NCBI RefSeq assembly: GCF_016908555.1 | Contig: NZ_JAFBEE010000003.1 | Span: 124,001 to 188,000, forward strand | Length of the DNA stretch: 64,000 nt | Direction of reading: 5' to 3' | DNA from: Alkaliphilus hydrothermalis | Lineage (GTDB): Bacteria > Bacillota > Clostridia > Peptostreptococcales > Natronincolaceae | Part shown: piece after piece, positions 17,311 through 26,624 of the stretch | Layout: each line of letters opens with the position of its first letter | Numbering within the stretch: the stretch's first letter is position 1 | Made by a program: the position numbers and the translations under genes | The notes under the pieces: model-generated | The model's database searches: none | Seen by the model: only the letters and a program-made list of their open reading frames with translations | What the model was told of the DNA's origin: nothing

Positions 17311-20300
17311 TTATTGCAATAGTAATGCTTCCTCCACATAGAATAAATATAGATATCGTTCCTTTACCCTTTTCCCTGTGATTTTTTCTAATGCCTCTTG
17401 ATAAAGATCCAACTGCCCCCTATATTTAGCCTTCATTTCTTCAATTTTACCATCCAGTATAAAGTCACTCTTGTAATCCAATAGAACTAATTCTTCCCCC
17501 TCTTGGAAAAAGCAATCAATCACCCCTTGGATCAGCAACTCATCTTGACAATTCTCTATGCCTTCAATGACATCCACAGCCTTCTTTTTTAGATTAAAAG
17601 GGATTTCTCGATAGACTTTTGGTGCAGCTGTCAATCTGCTACCAATATCACTTTCAAAGAATTTTACTAGCCTCTCAATTTCCACCGTTTCTGCCTCTGG
17701 TTCCGTCAATAGTTCTTTAGCAATCATCATGTCTATTTCCTCTTGGATGGTATTAAAATCCTTTGGTATTTTCAAATCAAGATGCTGTAGAACAAAGTGA
17801 AGAATCGTTCCCCGCTCAGCAGGAGAAAATTCCTTTACCCCCTCCATGAACTTTGGCATACTGACCAATGGTGGTATTTTATGCCCCAAGCTTTCCATCT
17901 TCCTAAAGTGGGCGTGTTTTATGTCAGTAACAGAAAGCTTTGAGGGAATCTTCATGGCAGTATCATGGGCATATTTCCAACTTAGACGTTCCTCAAGGAT
18001 AAGTTGATGGGAGGTGGCTGTATAGGTCTCTGAATTTCCAAAGTCCTCTAGCTTTTCCTTGTACTGTTGTTGCTGATTGACTTCCTCTAGTTTTTCCAGT
18101 AGTACATCCCCTCTGTTGAAGAATTCCACTGTCCATTTTGAATGATCCTCCAACATTCCTTCTCCACAAATCTCCAACTCCCCCTTGGTCCTCAGGGCTT
18201 CTCCGTCGATATGTCGCACCATGACACTCCCTACCCAATCCAAGTAACTCTTGGCATTGAAGAGGGCAAACTTCCCTAGACCCCGAGCCCATCTCTTACA
18301 TTGCTTATCAATATTTTTAGTGGAACCCACCAAGATGAGCTTATCCTTTGGTCTAGTTAAGGCAACATAAAGCACCCTCATTTCCTCCGACAAACTCTCT
18401 GTCTTGATTTGATCCTTCATGGCAATCTTGGCAATGGTATCTCTAGTGGTCCTCAATTCACTATCCACAAATCTTGGTCCTAGTCCCAATTCCTTATGAA
18501 GAAGAACTGCATCATTACTATCACTTAGGTTGAAGTTTTTCCCCATACCTGCCACGATGACAACAGGGAATTCCAAACCTTTACTTTTGTGGATACTCAT
18601 AATCCTGACAACATTATCGTTTTCACTGAGGATTTTGGCGGCATCCATATCCCCTTTACTACTTTGAATCTTTGCAACAAAATGAATGAAATTAAACAAT
18701 CCTTTGATGGAGGTCTTTTGGAACTCCGAAGCACGATCCAGTAAAATCCTGAGGTTTGCCTGCCGTTGTTGTCCCCCTGGCATAGCTCCTACATAGTGAT
18801 AATAGCCACTTTCAGTTAATATTTTCCATATAAAGTCATCCAGCTTCATATAACGGGATGATTCGAACCAACCGATCAATTTCTCTAGGAATTTTACCAG
18901 CTTATCCCTTAAATCCCCCCCATGATGGAGGACATAGTTTTCCATTGCATCATAATAGCTGTCCTGCTTGTGGGCGACTCGTATATCAATCAATTCCTCT
19001 GTAGTAAATCCACCTATTGGGGATCTCATTACACTGAGGAGGGGAATATCCTGTCTTTTATTATCAATGACCTTTAAGAGATTTAAGAATATATTGATTT
19101 CCATCGTCTCAAAATATCCTGCATTGGCATCGGCATAGGTGGGAATCCCCTCTTGTATTAAAGTCTCTAAAAGAATGGTACTCCAATTCATGGTGGTCCT
19201 CAAAAGTATGACAATATCCTTATAATCTACTTTTCTATAATCCTGCCTTTTAGCATCAAAAATCTCCATCTCTAAAGCCTTCTTGATTCGATTGGCGACA
19301 ATCTTTGCCTCCACCTCGATATCCTCCATCAGCTCCAATTCTTCCTCAAGTTCTTCCCCCTCATATACCTTATCAATGATATTCAATTCAATAGAGGAGT
19401 CCTCGATAGGTGGAAAATCCGCCCCTTGATATAGATAGGCGGTTTCGTCATAGTCCACCTCCCCTAGGGTCTTGGTCATGATGTTTTTAAAGATATGGTT
19501 CACTCCTTGAAGAATTTCTCCACGGCTTCTAAAGTTCTTTGCCAAGTCAATTCTTCGATCTATGCCACCCTCCTGCAATTGATACCTTTCATACTTGTCA
19601 ATGAATAGAGAAGGGTCTGCTAGACGGAATCGGTAAATACTTTGCTTAACATCCCCCACCAAAAAGAGATTGTTTGGTCGATTAATCCGTTGGATAATGG
19701 TTTCTTGAACAATATTACTGTCTTGGTATTCATCTATAAAAATATATTCAAACTTATTTTGATATTCCTGAGCCACCATTCCATCCTCTAAAATGGCTAA
19801 GGTATAATGCTCTAAATCATTGAAATCTACGATTCCCTTTTCAACCTTCTTTTGTTGAAAGTTTTTTCCAAATTCTTCTATTAGATAGCTTAAATATTTC
19901 ATTAAAGGAGCGATTAAATTTAGGTCTTCAATGTATTCTTCAGGCTTCAAGGCAAAATAATCCTTGTCGATTTTTTTCAAGATATCCTTAGCTTGATCCC
20001 GTAGACTCTTGGCATCCTCCTTTAGGATGGGATCGATGTCCTTCCCTGCCCGACCTAACTTTTGATGATTTAGGGTCTTTAGGCTTTGATAAAATTCAGA
20101 TAGCCCTTTGGGGAGCTTTCTTATCAGTTCCTCCACCTGTAGTAAATCCTCCTCCACCGCTGCTAAATAGCAATCAGGACCAGCAATCATACCACAGATT
20201 TCCCTAGCCTCCAACAAGGAATCTCTAGCCCCCATTAGGCGGATATTAATACTATTAATAATAGTTTTTCCCCACTGACTATCCTCCAACTCTGAGGAGT

Positions 20301-20898
20301 TTATATCAAAGTCCAAGGTCTTTTCCCTTAACCATTCATAAGGATTGGGCTTGCTTTGTATAAACCTAAAGATTTTCATGACCAATTCCTGTAACGGGGT
20401 ATCTTCTCGACTACCACCAAAGGATTCCACTAACTCCAAAAAGTCAGGATGACTTTTTTCATATTCTAATTCAAACAACTCAGCTATGGTTTCTAAACGC
20501 AGGATTTCCGTCTCCGTCACATCCCCAATACGGAAGGAGGGGTCTATTTCAATTAAATGGAAATGACGCTTCACCACCTCGATACAGAAGGAATGGAGGG
20601 TGGTGATGGTTGCTTTATTCAACAAGATCATTTGTCGACGGATATGCTCCTCCTGTTGGGTGTTGGTTTCCAGCTCCTTGACGATGGCAGCGGCAATCCT
20701 TTCCCGCATTTCCCCTGCTGTGGCATTGGTGAAGGTAACAATCAATAGCTGGTCGATATCCACCCCATCATCTAATATCAACCTGATAATTCGTTCAACT
20801 AATACTGCTGTCTTTCCCGAACCAGCGGCAGCCGATACCAGCAGATTACTTCCTCTGGCTTTGATGGCGGCCTCCTGCTCTTTAGTCCAATTAGGCAT
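17311..20898 (-). CDS. addA: helicase-nuclease AddA subunit
   Basis: 1195 residues. The ATG at 20898 is preferred: it overlaps the AddB stop by 8 bp and gives NWTKEQEAAI at the start; a longer frame to 20943 lies within addB. UvrD-type helicase motifs: Walker A AAAGSGKTAVLVERI (about 21-35), IFIDEYQDSN (motif II), GDVKQSIYRFR (III), MSIHKSKGLEFPVV (V), LYVALTRPKDKLIL (VI). The C-terminal RecB-type nuclease motif is LLDYKSD (about 1145). With AddB it resects double-strand breaks and responds to Chi during RecA-dependent repair. The usual Firmicute order addB-addA is kept. Confidence 0.97.
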   Translation of the reverse strand: MPNWTKEQEAAIKARGSNLLVSAAAGSGKTAVLVERIIRLILDDGVDIDQLLIVTFTNATAGEMRERIAAAIVKELETNTQQEEHIRRQMILLNKATITTLHSFCIEVVKRHFHLIEIDPSFRIGDVTETEILRLETIAELFELEYEKSHPDFLELVESFGGSREDTPLQELVMKIFRFIQSKPNPYEWLREKTLDFDINSSELEDSQWGKTIINSINIRLMGARDSLLEAREICGMIAGPDCYLAAVEEDLLQVEELIRKLPKGLSEFYQSLKTLNHQKLGRAGKDIDPILKEDAKSLRDQAKDILKKIDKDYFALKPEEYIEDLNLIAPLMKYLSYLIEEFGKNFQQKKVEKGIVDFNDLEHYTLAILEDGMVAQEYQNKFEYIFIDEYQDSNIVQETIIQRINRPNNLFLVGDVKQSIYRFRLADPSLFIDKYERYQLQEGGIDRRIDLAKNFRSRGEILQGVNHIFKNIMTKTLGEVDYDETAYLYQGADFPPIEDSSIELNIIDKVYEGEELEEELELMEDIEVEAKIVANRIKKALEMEIFDAKRQDYRKVDYKDIVILLRTTMNWSTILLETLIQEGIPTYADANAGYFETMEINIFLNLLKVIDNKRQDIPLLSVMRSPIGGFTTEELIDIRVAHKQDSYYDAMENYVLHHGGDLRDKLVKFLEKLIGWFESSRYMKLDDFIWKILTESGYYHYVGAMPGGQQRQANLRILLDRASEFQKTSIKGLFNFIHFVAKIQSSKGDMDAAKILSENDNVVRIMSIHKSKGLEFPVVIVAGMGKNFNLSDSNDAVLLHKELGLGPRFVDSELRTTRDTIAKIAMKDQIKTESLSEEMRVLYVALTRPKDKLILVGSTKNIDKQCKRWARGLGKFALFNAKSYLDWVGSVMVRHIDGEALRTKGELEICGEGMLEDHSKWTVEFFNRGDVLLEKLEEVNQQQQYKEKLEDFGNSETYTATSHQLILEERLSWKYAHDTAMKIPSKLSVTDIKHAHFRKMESLGHKIPPLVSMPKFMEGVKEFSPAERGTILHFVLQHLDLKIPKDFNTIQEEIDMMIAKELLTEPEAETVEIERLVKFFESDIGSRLTAAPKVYREIPFNLKKKAVDVIEGIENCQDELLIQGVIDCFFQEGEELVLLDYKSDFILDGKIEEMKAKYRGQLDLYQEALEKITGKRVKERYLYLFYVEEALLLQ

Positions 20899-23800
20899 CG
20901 GGGGCTTCCTCCCTTCCATTGATTTTTTCAAATACTTCCTCATCCTTTAAATCTTTTATGTTTCTATACTCATTATTCTCTAGGGAGGAATCAAACTGAC
21001 AAATCCCTTGGTATAGACAATATTGACAAGAAACCTGCTTTCCTTTTTTACAGGGATATATTCTGACATTTCCCCTCAGCATTTCCCAGGAAATTTCCTT
21101 TATTAAATGTCGAATATGCTTCATTAGATTATTAAAGTCATCCTTCGACAATACTGAAGACATTTTTGAGATTTCATCTCCTTTGTTGAGTCTTACAGGA
21201 ATGATGTCAGATGAACCTGTAATCTCCCGATCCATCTCCTTAATGACTTTTAAATCCGATAAAACTATTCCCTTCATCTTGAGCTTAGTATTGATTTCCT
21301 TTTCTACAAATTCCGCTGCTTTTTCTGTGGTCTTTATTAATGGATCATCTATTTTGAAGTAGAAAATTCCCCCAGGGTAGGTTTGATTTTTAGAATCCTT
21401 CTTCATGGACATCATAGCATCTAAATACACCAAAAGCTGTAGTTGTAGTCCGAAATAGGCATCCGTCAAACTAAAGTCCTTGTTTCCAGATTTATAATCT
21501 ATAATCTTAATATATCGACCTTCTTCGTCTTCAAATATATCTACCCTATCTATTCTTCCTTCAAGATAGATCACTTCTCCATCTTCTAATTCCACAACAA
21601 TAGGAGGTACTGCTTCACCTTGCCCAAAACGAACCTCCTGTCCCATTGGGGTAAATCCACCCCGCTTTAGATGTTGAGTGAGGGTCCAAAGGGCCCTTTT
21701 ACTAATTCGTTTCAAACGATTCACCATATAACGGTAACGATGGCTACTTTGCAGTATACCGTTTTCAAAGTTGTCCAACATTCCTTCGATTACATGGTCT
21801 ACTAATTCCTCACATTTCGGTCTTTCAATTTCTGCCCAGTTCAACCCCTCTTCCGACAATCTTTGAGTGAATAAATCCATAGAATCATGGAAGAGTTTCC
21901 CAATATCTGGGTGTCCCAATTGATATTCCTTCCGCTCCTTTGGCTTTAGACCATAGGTGACAAAATGGGAGAAGGGACAATTTGCAAATTTTTCAAGCCT
22001 CGATATACTGGCGGTGATGGGGGTAGTATAGAGCTCCTTTGCCTTGTTTTCTGGAATAAAGTAGACTTGATTAGCATGAAAGAAGGCTTCCTCCACCATT
22101 TTAACCCTTTCCTCCCACTTCTCATCATGTCGATACCATCCGTAGACATCCCACCAAAAGTCCTGAATATCGTCTTCATCTATATCCCTACGTATTCTTT
22201 CTACCAAATGCTTAAAGGTACTGTCAGGGGTTGCCACCAGTTCCAATTCTTCCTCCAACCCACTGGTTAACTCACTCCTTAAAACAACCTTTGGAAATAG
22301 TTTTTTAAAGCGGTCCATCAACATGGAGGGTCTTAGGGCTTTTCCTTCGTTATTTGCCATAGAATAACTTAACCATAGATATTCCCTTGGTTTTGTCATG
22401 GCTAAATAAATGGAGAATTTTTCCTCCAACAATCTACTATCATCATCAAACTCCAAGAGGAATCCCTTTTCCTTCAAGGATTTCCTTTCACTGCCCGATA
22501 AGATATCCTTATCCTCTCGAATGGCAGGTAGAACCCCATCATTTACCCCCACTACAAACATAGCCTTGATATCATGGCTTCTTGATCTTTCAATATTCCC
22601 TATGAGGACTTGGTCTATGGTGGTGGGGATTACCCCTATTTCACAGGCAGAAAAACCTGATTCTAATATTCTTCGATACCCCTTTAGGGAAATTTTATTA
22701 TCCCCTAATATCTCTGATAACTGATCAAATATCTCCATAACAGCATTCCAGATTTGGGTGTTTTCGTTTACATAATCATAGTACCCCAGTTCCTTTAACT
22801 GATGAATCCAGTCCTCCAATTTTCCTTCAATCTTCTGGTCAACCAAGAATTTAAAGACTCCACGGGTGGTTTCTAGGACAGTTTTAGAACCGCCAACCTC
22901 CTTTTTCAGCTTGATAAAGGGAGTAACGATTCTTTCTCTAAGTTCATTTAAACCTTCAAGGTCCTCCTTTTTTTCTCCTTTATAGAAGGCCTCCATCCAC
23001 TGTCTGCCACCGATCCCATACGCCAACACATAGTTCTCAAGCTTTTCATACTCATCCTTAGTTAAATCACTGAAACCCGTCTTGAGGTATCTAAAAACAT
23101 CCTTATATTGTAGATTTCCTATGACAATATCTAAAGCCGCAAGAATCAACTCGATAATGGGGTGATCCATAATCCCCCGCTTTTGATCCATAAAATACGG
23201 AATCTTGTATTCATTAAAGACCCTTTTTATGATTCGACCATATCCTTCTGGGTCCCCCGATACCACCGAAATATCTTGATAGCGATATTCCTTGTCCCTT
23301 ACCAATTCTTGAATTTTGATTGCCACCCGCTCTATCTCGGAATAGAGGTTGTTGGCGGCGAACAACTCTATAGCATCTGCTTTAGAAGAAAGCCGGTTGT
23401 AGGGATAGGAGTAGATTTCCTTTTCCAGGTGCTTTAATTCTGGAGATTTCATTACCTCCACTTCTGGGGAAGCCTCCAGATTTACAACCGTTTCCTTTAG
23501 CTTATACTCCTTCGCCATCCTTCTAATCTGTCCCACCGTATGGGACGGGATAGCAAATAAATCCCCCTCACGACTTTGAGGGCTTGGGTCTAGGGTAAAG
23601 GTCATGGTCAGATTTTGAACTTTCTTCATCAACTCTCCTATGATTCTAAGAATTTGGGGTGTAAAGCGATGAAATCCATCCACCCATATTTCAGCCCCCT
23701 CTAGAAATTTTGTCGCCTCTAGTTTTTCTATGAGAAGATTAATATGATCCTCAGTGTCGATATATCTATTTTCTAAATAGGAATTGAAATGGTCGTAGAT

Positions 23801-24283
23801 TAAATTAAAATCCGTTAGTTTCATTTGAAGTAATGGTGATTCCTCCAGTTTTTTTAGTTGGAGGCTTAACTCCATTGGGGTGATATCATGTTGCTTCATT
23901 TCAGTAATCAATTCATTGATTTTGGTAACAAACCCCTCCTGCCTTGAGGCTTTTTGATAGATATTTAGTTCCTTACCGTGTTCCTCCAGCAATTTTCGAA
24001 TCACCATGTTTTTCCCCATATCATTTATATGGATTCGTGTTAGTCCTCCCACCTCATTAAATACTCGATGGGCTAAACGACTAAAACTCAGTACCTCCAC
24101 CTGCATGATTCCGTCTAAATCCAGCTTTTGGATTAAATCCCGCTCTGCCTGTAGTGTGAATTGCTCTGGAACCAGCAATATTAACGGATTTTCAACCTTA
24201 TCTTCAATCCGTTTCTTAATCTCTTGTAATATATGATGGGTTTTTCCAACACCACTACGGCCTAAAATATATTTAATCTCCAC
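20891..24283 (-). CDS. addB: helicase-nuclease AddB subunit
   Basis: 1130 residues from a GTG start after AGAGGTGGAG. N-terminal Walker A-like GRSGVGKTHH (about 8-17). The C-terminal nuclease domain has IIDYKSGNKDFSL, and the four-cysteine iron-sulfur staple of AddB is visible: one Cys in FANCPFSHF (about 780) and three near the C-terminus in SCQYCLYQGIC. It holds the Chi-recognition and second nuclease functions of the AddAB complex. It overlaps addA by 8 bp. Confidence 0.96.
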   Translation of the reverse strand: MEIKYILGRSGVGKTHHILQEIKKRIEDKVENPLILLVPEQFTLQAERDLIQKLDLDGIMQVEVLSFSRLAHRVFNEVGGLTRIHINDMGKNMVIRKLLEEHGKELNIYQKASRQEGFVTKINELITEMKQHDITPMELSLQLKKLEESPLLQMKLTDFNLIYDHFNSYLENRYIDTEDHINLLIEKLEATKFLEGAEIWVDGFHRFTPQILRIIGELMKKVQNLTMTFTLDPSPQSREGDLFAIPSHTVGQIRRMAKEYKLKETVVNLEASPEVEVMKSPELKHLEKEIYSYPYNRLSSKADAIELFAANNLYSEIERVAIKIQELVRDKEYRYQDISVVSGDPEGYGRIIKRVFNEYKIPYFMDQKRGIMDHPIIELILAALDIVIGNLQYKDVFRYLKTGFSDLTKDEYEKLENYVLAYGIGGRQWMEAFYKGEKKEDLEGLNELRERIVTPFIKLKKEVGGSKTVLETTRGVFKFLVDQKIEGKLEDWIHQLKELGYYDYVNENTQIWNAVMEIFDQLSEILGDNKISLKGYRRILESGFSACEIGVIPTTIDQVLIGNIERSRSHDIKAMFVVGVNDGVLPAIREDKDILSGSERKSLKEKGFLLEFDDDSRLLEEKFSIYLAMTKPREYLWLSYSMANNEGKALRPSMLMDRFKKLFPKVVLRSELTSGLEEELELVATPDSTFKHLVERIRRDIDEDDIQDFWWDVYGWYRHDEKWEERVKMVEEAFFHANQVYFIPENKAKELYTTPITASISRLEKFANCPFSHFVTYGLKPKERKEYQLGHPDIGKLFHDSMDLFTQRLSEEGLNWAEIERPKCEELVDHVIEGMLDNFENGILQSSHRYRYMVNRLKRISKRALWTLTQHLKRGGFTPMGQEVRFGQGEAVPPIVVELEDGEVIYLEGRIDRVDIFEDEEGRYIKIIDYKSGNKDFSLTDAYFGLQLQLLVYLDAMMSMKKDSKNQTYPGGIFYFKIDDPLIKTTEKAAEFVEKEINTKLKMKGIVLSDLKVIKEMDREITGSSDIIPVRLNKGDEISKMSSVLSKDDFNNLMKHIRHLIKEISWEMLRGNVRIYPCKKGKQVSCQYCLYQGICQFDSSLENNEYRNIKDLKDEEVFEKINGREEAPDA

Positions 24284-24324
24284 AACTCCACCTCTTTTCT
24301 AAATAACTGATCTGCTATTTGTTA

Positions 24325-24433
24325 GAACAAAGTCTTCCTTCGGAAGATTTAAATGATGCCTTATGTTGAAACTCATTTACGAAAAAGTTCTCTTTTATAT
24401 TAATTTAATGTAGAACTTTCCTATTCGTTATAA
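24325..24433. repeat. second repeat family, copy 1
   Basis: Two blocks recur at 28557-28618: GAACAAAGTCTTCCTT (24325-24340) and a 43-bp block from 24391 to 24433 containing TTTAATGTAGAACTTTCC, with only 2 mismatches to the other copy. The blocks are separated by 50 bp here and 3 bp in the other copy. Each copy lies directly after a minus-strand intrinsic terminator. Confidence 0.7.
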
Positions 24434-24436
24434 GAA

Positions 24437-24458
24437 AAACTGCCGACTTCGACAGTTT
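24437..24458 (-). terminator. intrinsic terminator of yhaM
   Basis: AAACTGCCGA / TCGACAGTTT arms (one mismatch) and a T-rich run on the minus strand, 9 bp after the yhaM stop. Confidence 0.75.
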
Positions 24459-24466
24459 ATTAATTT

Positions 24467-25438
24467 CTATCTTCCTTTTTTATAATAATCTGTTCCCATA
24501 TTCCAAAGCTTACTGGTGAAGGTTTCTTCTGATTCCTCTTGCTCCGTCATAAAGGAAAGGATACTTTCAATATCTCCTGAAATACAGTCGGCATGATGCA
24601 AAATCTGTGCCTCTACTGTTTTCGGTAATACTGGCGAACCATACTCCAGTTTTCCGTGATGACCTAATATACCATTTAGGATAATCAGCTTGTCTTCATG
24701 GTCAAAGCCCTCTATTTCCTCCATCACATTCATGGATTTATGGGCTCCAAGAAAAATATGCCCCAACATTGTTCCTTCCTCTGTAAAACCGATGGTGGGT
24801 AGTGGTTTGTATTCAAAAATTTTAGCCCAGTCGTGGAGGAAGCACATTACGATTAGTCTTTCCTGCTGACGGGTGGTAAGTTTCTTTGTTGTGGCTACAG
24901 TATAGGCGAATTTCAACACTTCCAATACATGTTGTAGTAATCCATGATAGAAGTTATGATGGACAGATCGAGCAGCAGGATAAGTGCTAAACCTTTCATA
25001 ATATTCCTCAGTAAAGATCATTTGATCCAATAGTGACTTCAAATGGGGAGCCTCTACCTTGTCATAGAAGTATCGCAGGCCCTTTTGAAGGGTATCCAAT
25101 CCCCAATCACTGGTGGGAATCAAATCTGCCATTCTCACTTCATGGGAATCTAGTAGGGCAATTTGTTTACAGGTCAACTGAATTTGCCCTTGGTATTCCC
25201 CCACCATCCCCTTGATTTTTACGACAGTGGCTTCTCCTAGACCTTCAAAAAACTGTTTGTTATCTTCATATTCCCAATACTTTACCTCCATTTTTTTAGA
25301 GGTGTCCTGTATGATTAAATCAGCATACTGTTTTTCTGTTTTAGTGGTTCTTACCTTAACCTCCACCAGTAATGCCACTACCTCCACAATACAGTTGAGG
25401 TGATTTTTATTGATTTCCTTTAATAATTTAATATCCAT
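24467..25438 (-). CDS. yhaM: 3'-5' exoribonuclease YhaM family protein
   Basis: 323 residues, close to the 314 of B. subtilis YhaM. N-terminal OB-fold region (about 15-90: VRTTKTEKQYADLIIQDTS, GMVGEYQGQIQL). HD phosphohydrolase domain from about 155: HHNFYHGLLQHVLEV, FLHDWAKIFEY (HD pair), LGHIFLGAHKSM, ILGHHGKLEYGSP. It degrades RNA and ssDNA 3' to 5' with Mn. Start ATG follows AGGAGGAG. Transcribed alone with its own terminator. Confidence 0.92.
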   Translation of the reverse strand: MDIKLLKEINKNHLNCIVEVVALLVEVKVRTTKTEKQYADLIIQDTSKKMEVKYWEYEDNKQFFEGLGEATVVKIKGMVGEYQGQIQLTCKQIALLDSHEVRMADLIPTSDWGLDTLQKGLRYFYDKVEAPHLKSLLDQMIFTEEYYERFSTYPAARSVHHNFYHGLLQHVLEVLKFAYTVATTKKLTTRQQERLIVMCFLHDWAKIFEYKPLPTIGFTEEGTMLGHIFLGAHKSMNVMEEIEGFDHEDKLIILNGILGHHGKLEYGSPVLPKTVEAQILHHADCISGDIESILSFMTEQEESEETFTSKLWNMGTDYYKKGR

Positions 25439-25623
25439 CTAACTCCTCCTGTAATCAAACCGTATAGCAGCAATATATGATTATATCTATCAGAAAAGGC
25501 TTACGATTCTAGTTTATATATTTATATTAAATAAATTTCGATTTAAAGTCTAAAATCCCTTTTATTTTTATATGATTAATTATGTGTTTAAGGTTCAAAA
25601 CCATGGGTAACTATATCCATGGC

Positions 25624-25652
25624 TTGACAATAAATATTAACTAAGCTAGAGT
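25624..25652 (+). promoter_or_regulatory. probable sigma-A promoter of rubrerythrin gene
   Basis: TTGACA, 17-bp spacer, TAGAGT. Two CCATGG palindromes lie just upstream (25602-25622 region), possibly an operator. The ribosome site GGGGAGG is 33 bp before the ATG region. Confidence 0.6.
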
Positions 25653-25684
25653 GTACTTATATGTTTAAAGGGGAGGAATAAAAA

Positions 25685-26242
25685 ATGAATGATATGACTG
25701 CAAACAATTTGAAATCTGCTTATGGTGGAGAAAGTATGGCCCACATGAGATACCTACAATGGGGAGCTTTTGCAACCAAAGAAGGTTATCCAAATGTTGG
25801 TAACTTATTTAAGGCTGTTGCTTATGCTGAACAAGTTCATGCCCACAACCATTTCAGAGAATTAAAGAATGAAGCAGGAGATTCTTCTGTAACAGCAGGC
25901 GCAGGCTTTGGATTATCAACTACTTCTGATCACCTTCAAGGGGCTATTGATGGAGAAAACCACGAAGTAGAGCAAATGTACCCAGCCTTCATGGCAGTAG
26001 CAGAGCTACAAGAAGAAAAAGGAAGCATGAGAACTTTCCACTATGCCATCGAAGCTGAAAAGACCCATGCAATCATCTTTGGAAAGGCAAAAGAAGCTGT
26101 TGATGCAAAGCAAGATTTTGCAGAAGACACTGTTCATGTCTGTGATGTCTGTGGTTACACCTTAACAGGTGCTTTAGAAGACAACTGCCCAGTTTGTAAA
26201 GTAAAGAAGGAAATGTTCACTTCCTTTACTACTGGTAAATAA
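25685..26242 (+). CDS. rubrerythrin
   Basis: 185 residues. N-terminal ferritin-like four-helix bundle with diiron ligands Glu/His: YGGESMAHMRYLQWG, EQVHAHNHFREL, AELQEEKGSMRTFHYAIEAEKTH quoted here only in part. The C-terminal rubredoxin-like Fe(SCys)4 motif is CDVCGYTL and CPVCKVKK. It reduces hydrogen peroxide in anaerobes. The ferritin-first, rubredoxin-last order is that of classical rubrerythrin. It has its own promoter and a strong terminator. Confidence 0.95.
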   Translation: MNDMTANNLKSAYGGESMAHMRYLQWGAFATKEGYPNVGNLFKAVAYAEQVHAHNHFRELKNEAGDSSVTAGAGFGLSTTSDHLQGAIDGENHEVEQMYPAFMAVAELQEEKGSMRTFHYAIEAEKTHAIIFGKAKEAVDAKQDFAEDTVHVCDVCGYTLTGALEDNCPVCKVKKEMFTSFTTGK

Positions 26243-26273
26243 TATACCATATATCAATACAATTTATAAGTTC

Positions 26274-26301
26274 AAGGGGACCCTACAAGGTCCCCTTTTT
26301 T
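26274..26301 (+). terminator. intrinsic terminator of rubrerythrin gene
   Basis: Perfect arms AAGGGGACC / GGTCCCCTT with a 6-nt loop and a TTTTTT tail, about 30 bp after the stop. Confidence 0.93.
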
Positions 26302-26624
26302 ACAAGTAATACGCAAGGGTGCTGATTTCTCGCAGTGACGCAGAAGATGAGGTATTTTCAACAGGATTTAATAATCTTGTTCAAAATGCCTTAGATTCAA
26401 GAAACCAGGAAACCAAGCGGTCGCCGCGTATAAATAATACGCAAGAGTGGTTGGTTTTCGCAGTGACTCAGAAGATGAGGTATTTTCAACAAGATTTAAT
26501 AATCTTGTTCAAAATGCCTTAGATTCAAGAAACCAGGAAATCAAGCGGTCGCCGCGTATAAAAAATACGCAAGAGTGGTTGATTTTCGCAGTGACGCAGA
26601 AGATGAGGTATTTTCAACAAGATT
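26302..26624 (-). repeat. tandem array of the dispersed hairpin element, copies C1-C3
   Basis: One right-half copy (about 26303-26367) is followed by two complete copies, 26373-26495 and 26501-26624, repeating every 128 bp. Terminal repeats read AATCTTGTTCAAAAT and ATTTTCAACAAGATT. The central hairpin arms are GGAAACCAA/TTGGTTTTC in C2 and GGAAATCAA/TTGATTTTC in C3, a compensatory pair change between otherwise near-identical neighbours. The right end of C3 overlaps the stop codon of psd. This array fills the otherwise gene-free 26243-26613 gap, together with the rubrerythrin terminator. The short frames through it are not genes. Confidence 0.9.

Noticed and set aside
25600..25625. Palindromic CCATGG pair as a PerR or Fur operator of rubrerythrin
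   Set aside because: It does not match PerR or Fur box consensus; kept only as a possible operator of unknown type.
26303..26624. Possible CRISPR-like array (three regularly spaced repeats)
   Set aside because: The repeated unit is the whole 128 bp with no unique spacers, and the same unit occurs singly elsewhere; it is a tandem copy of a dispersed element.
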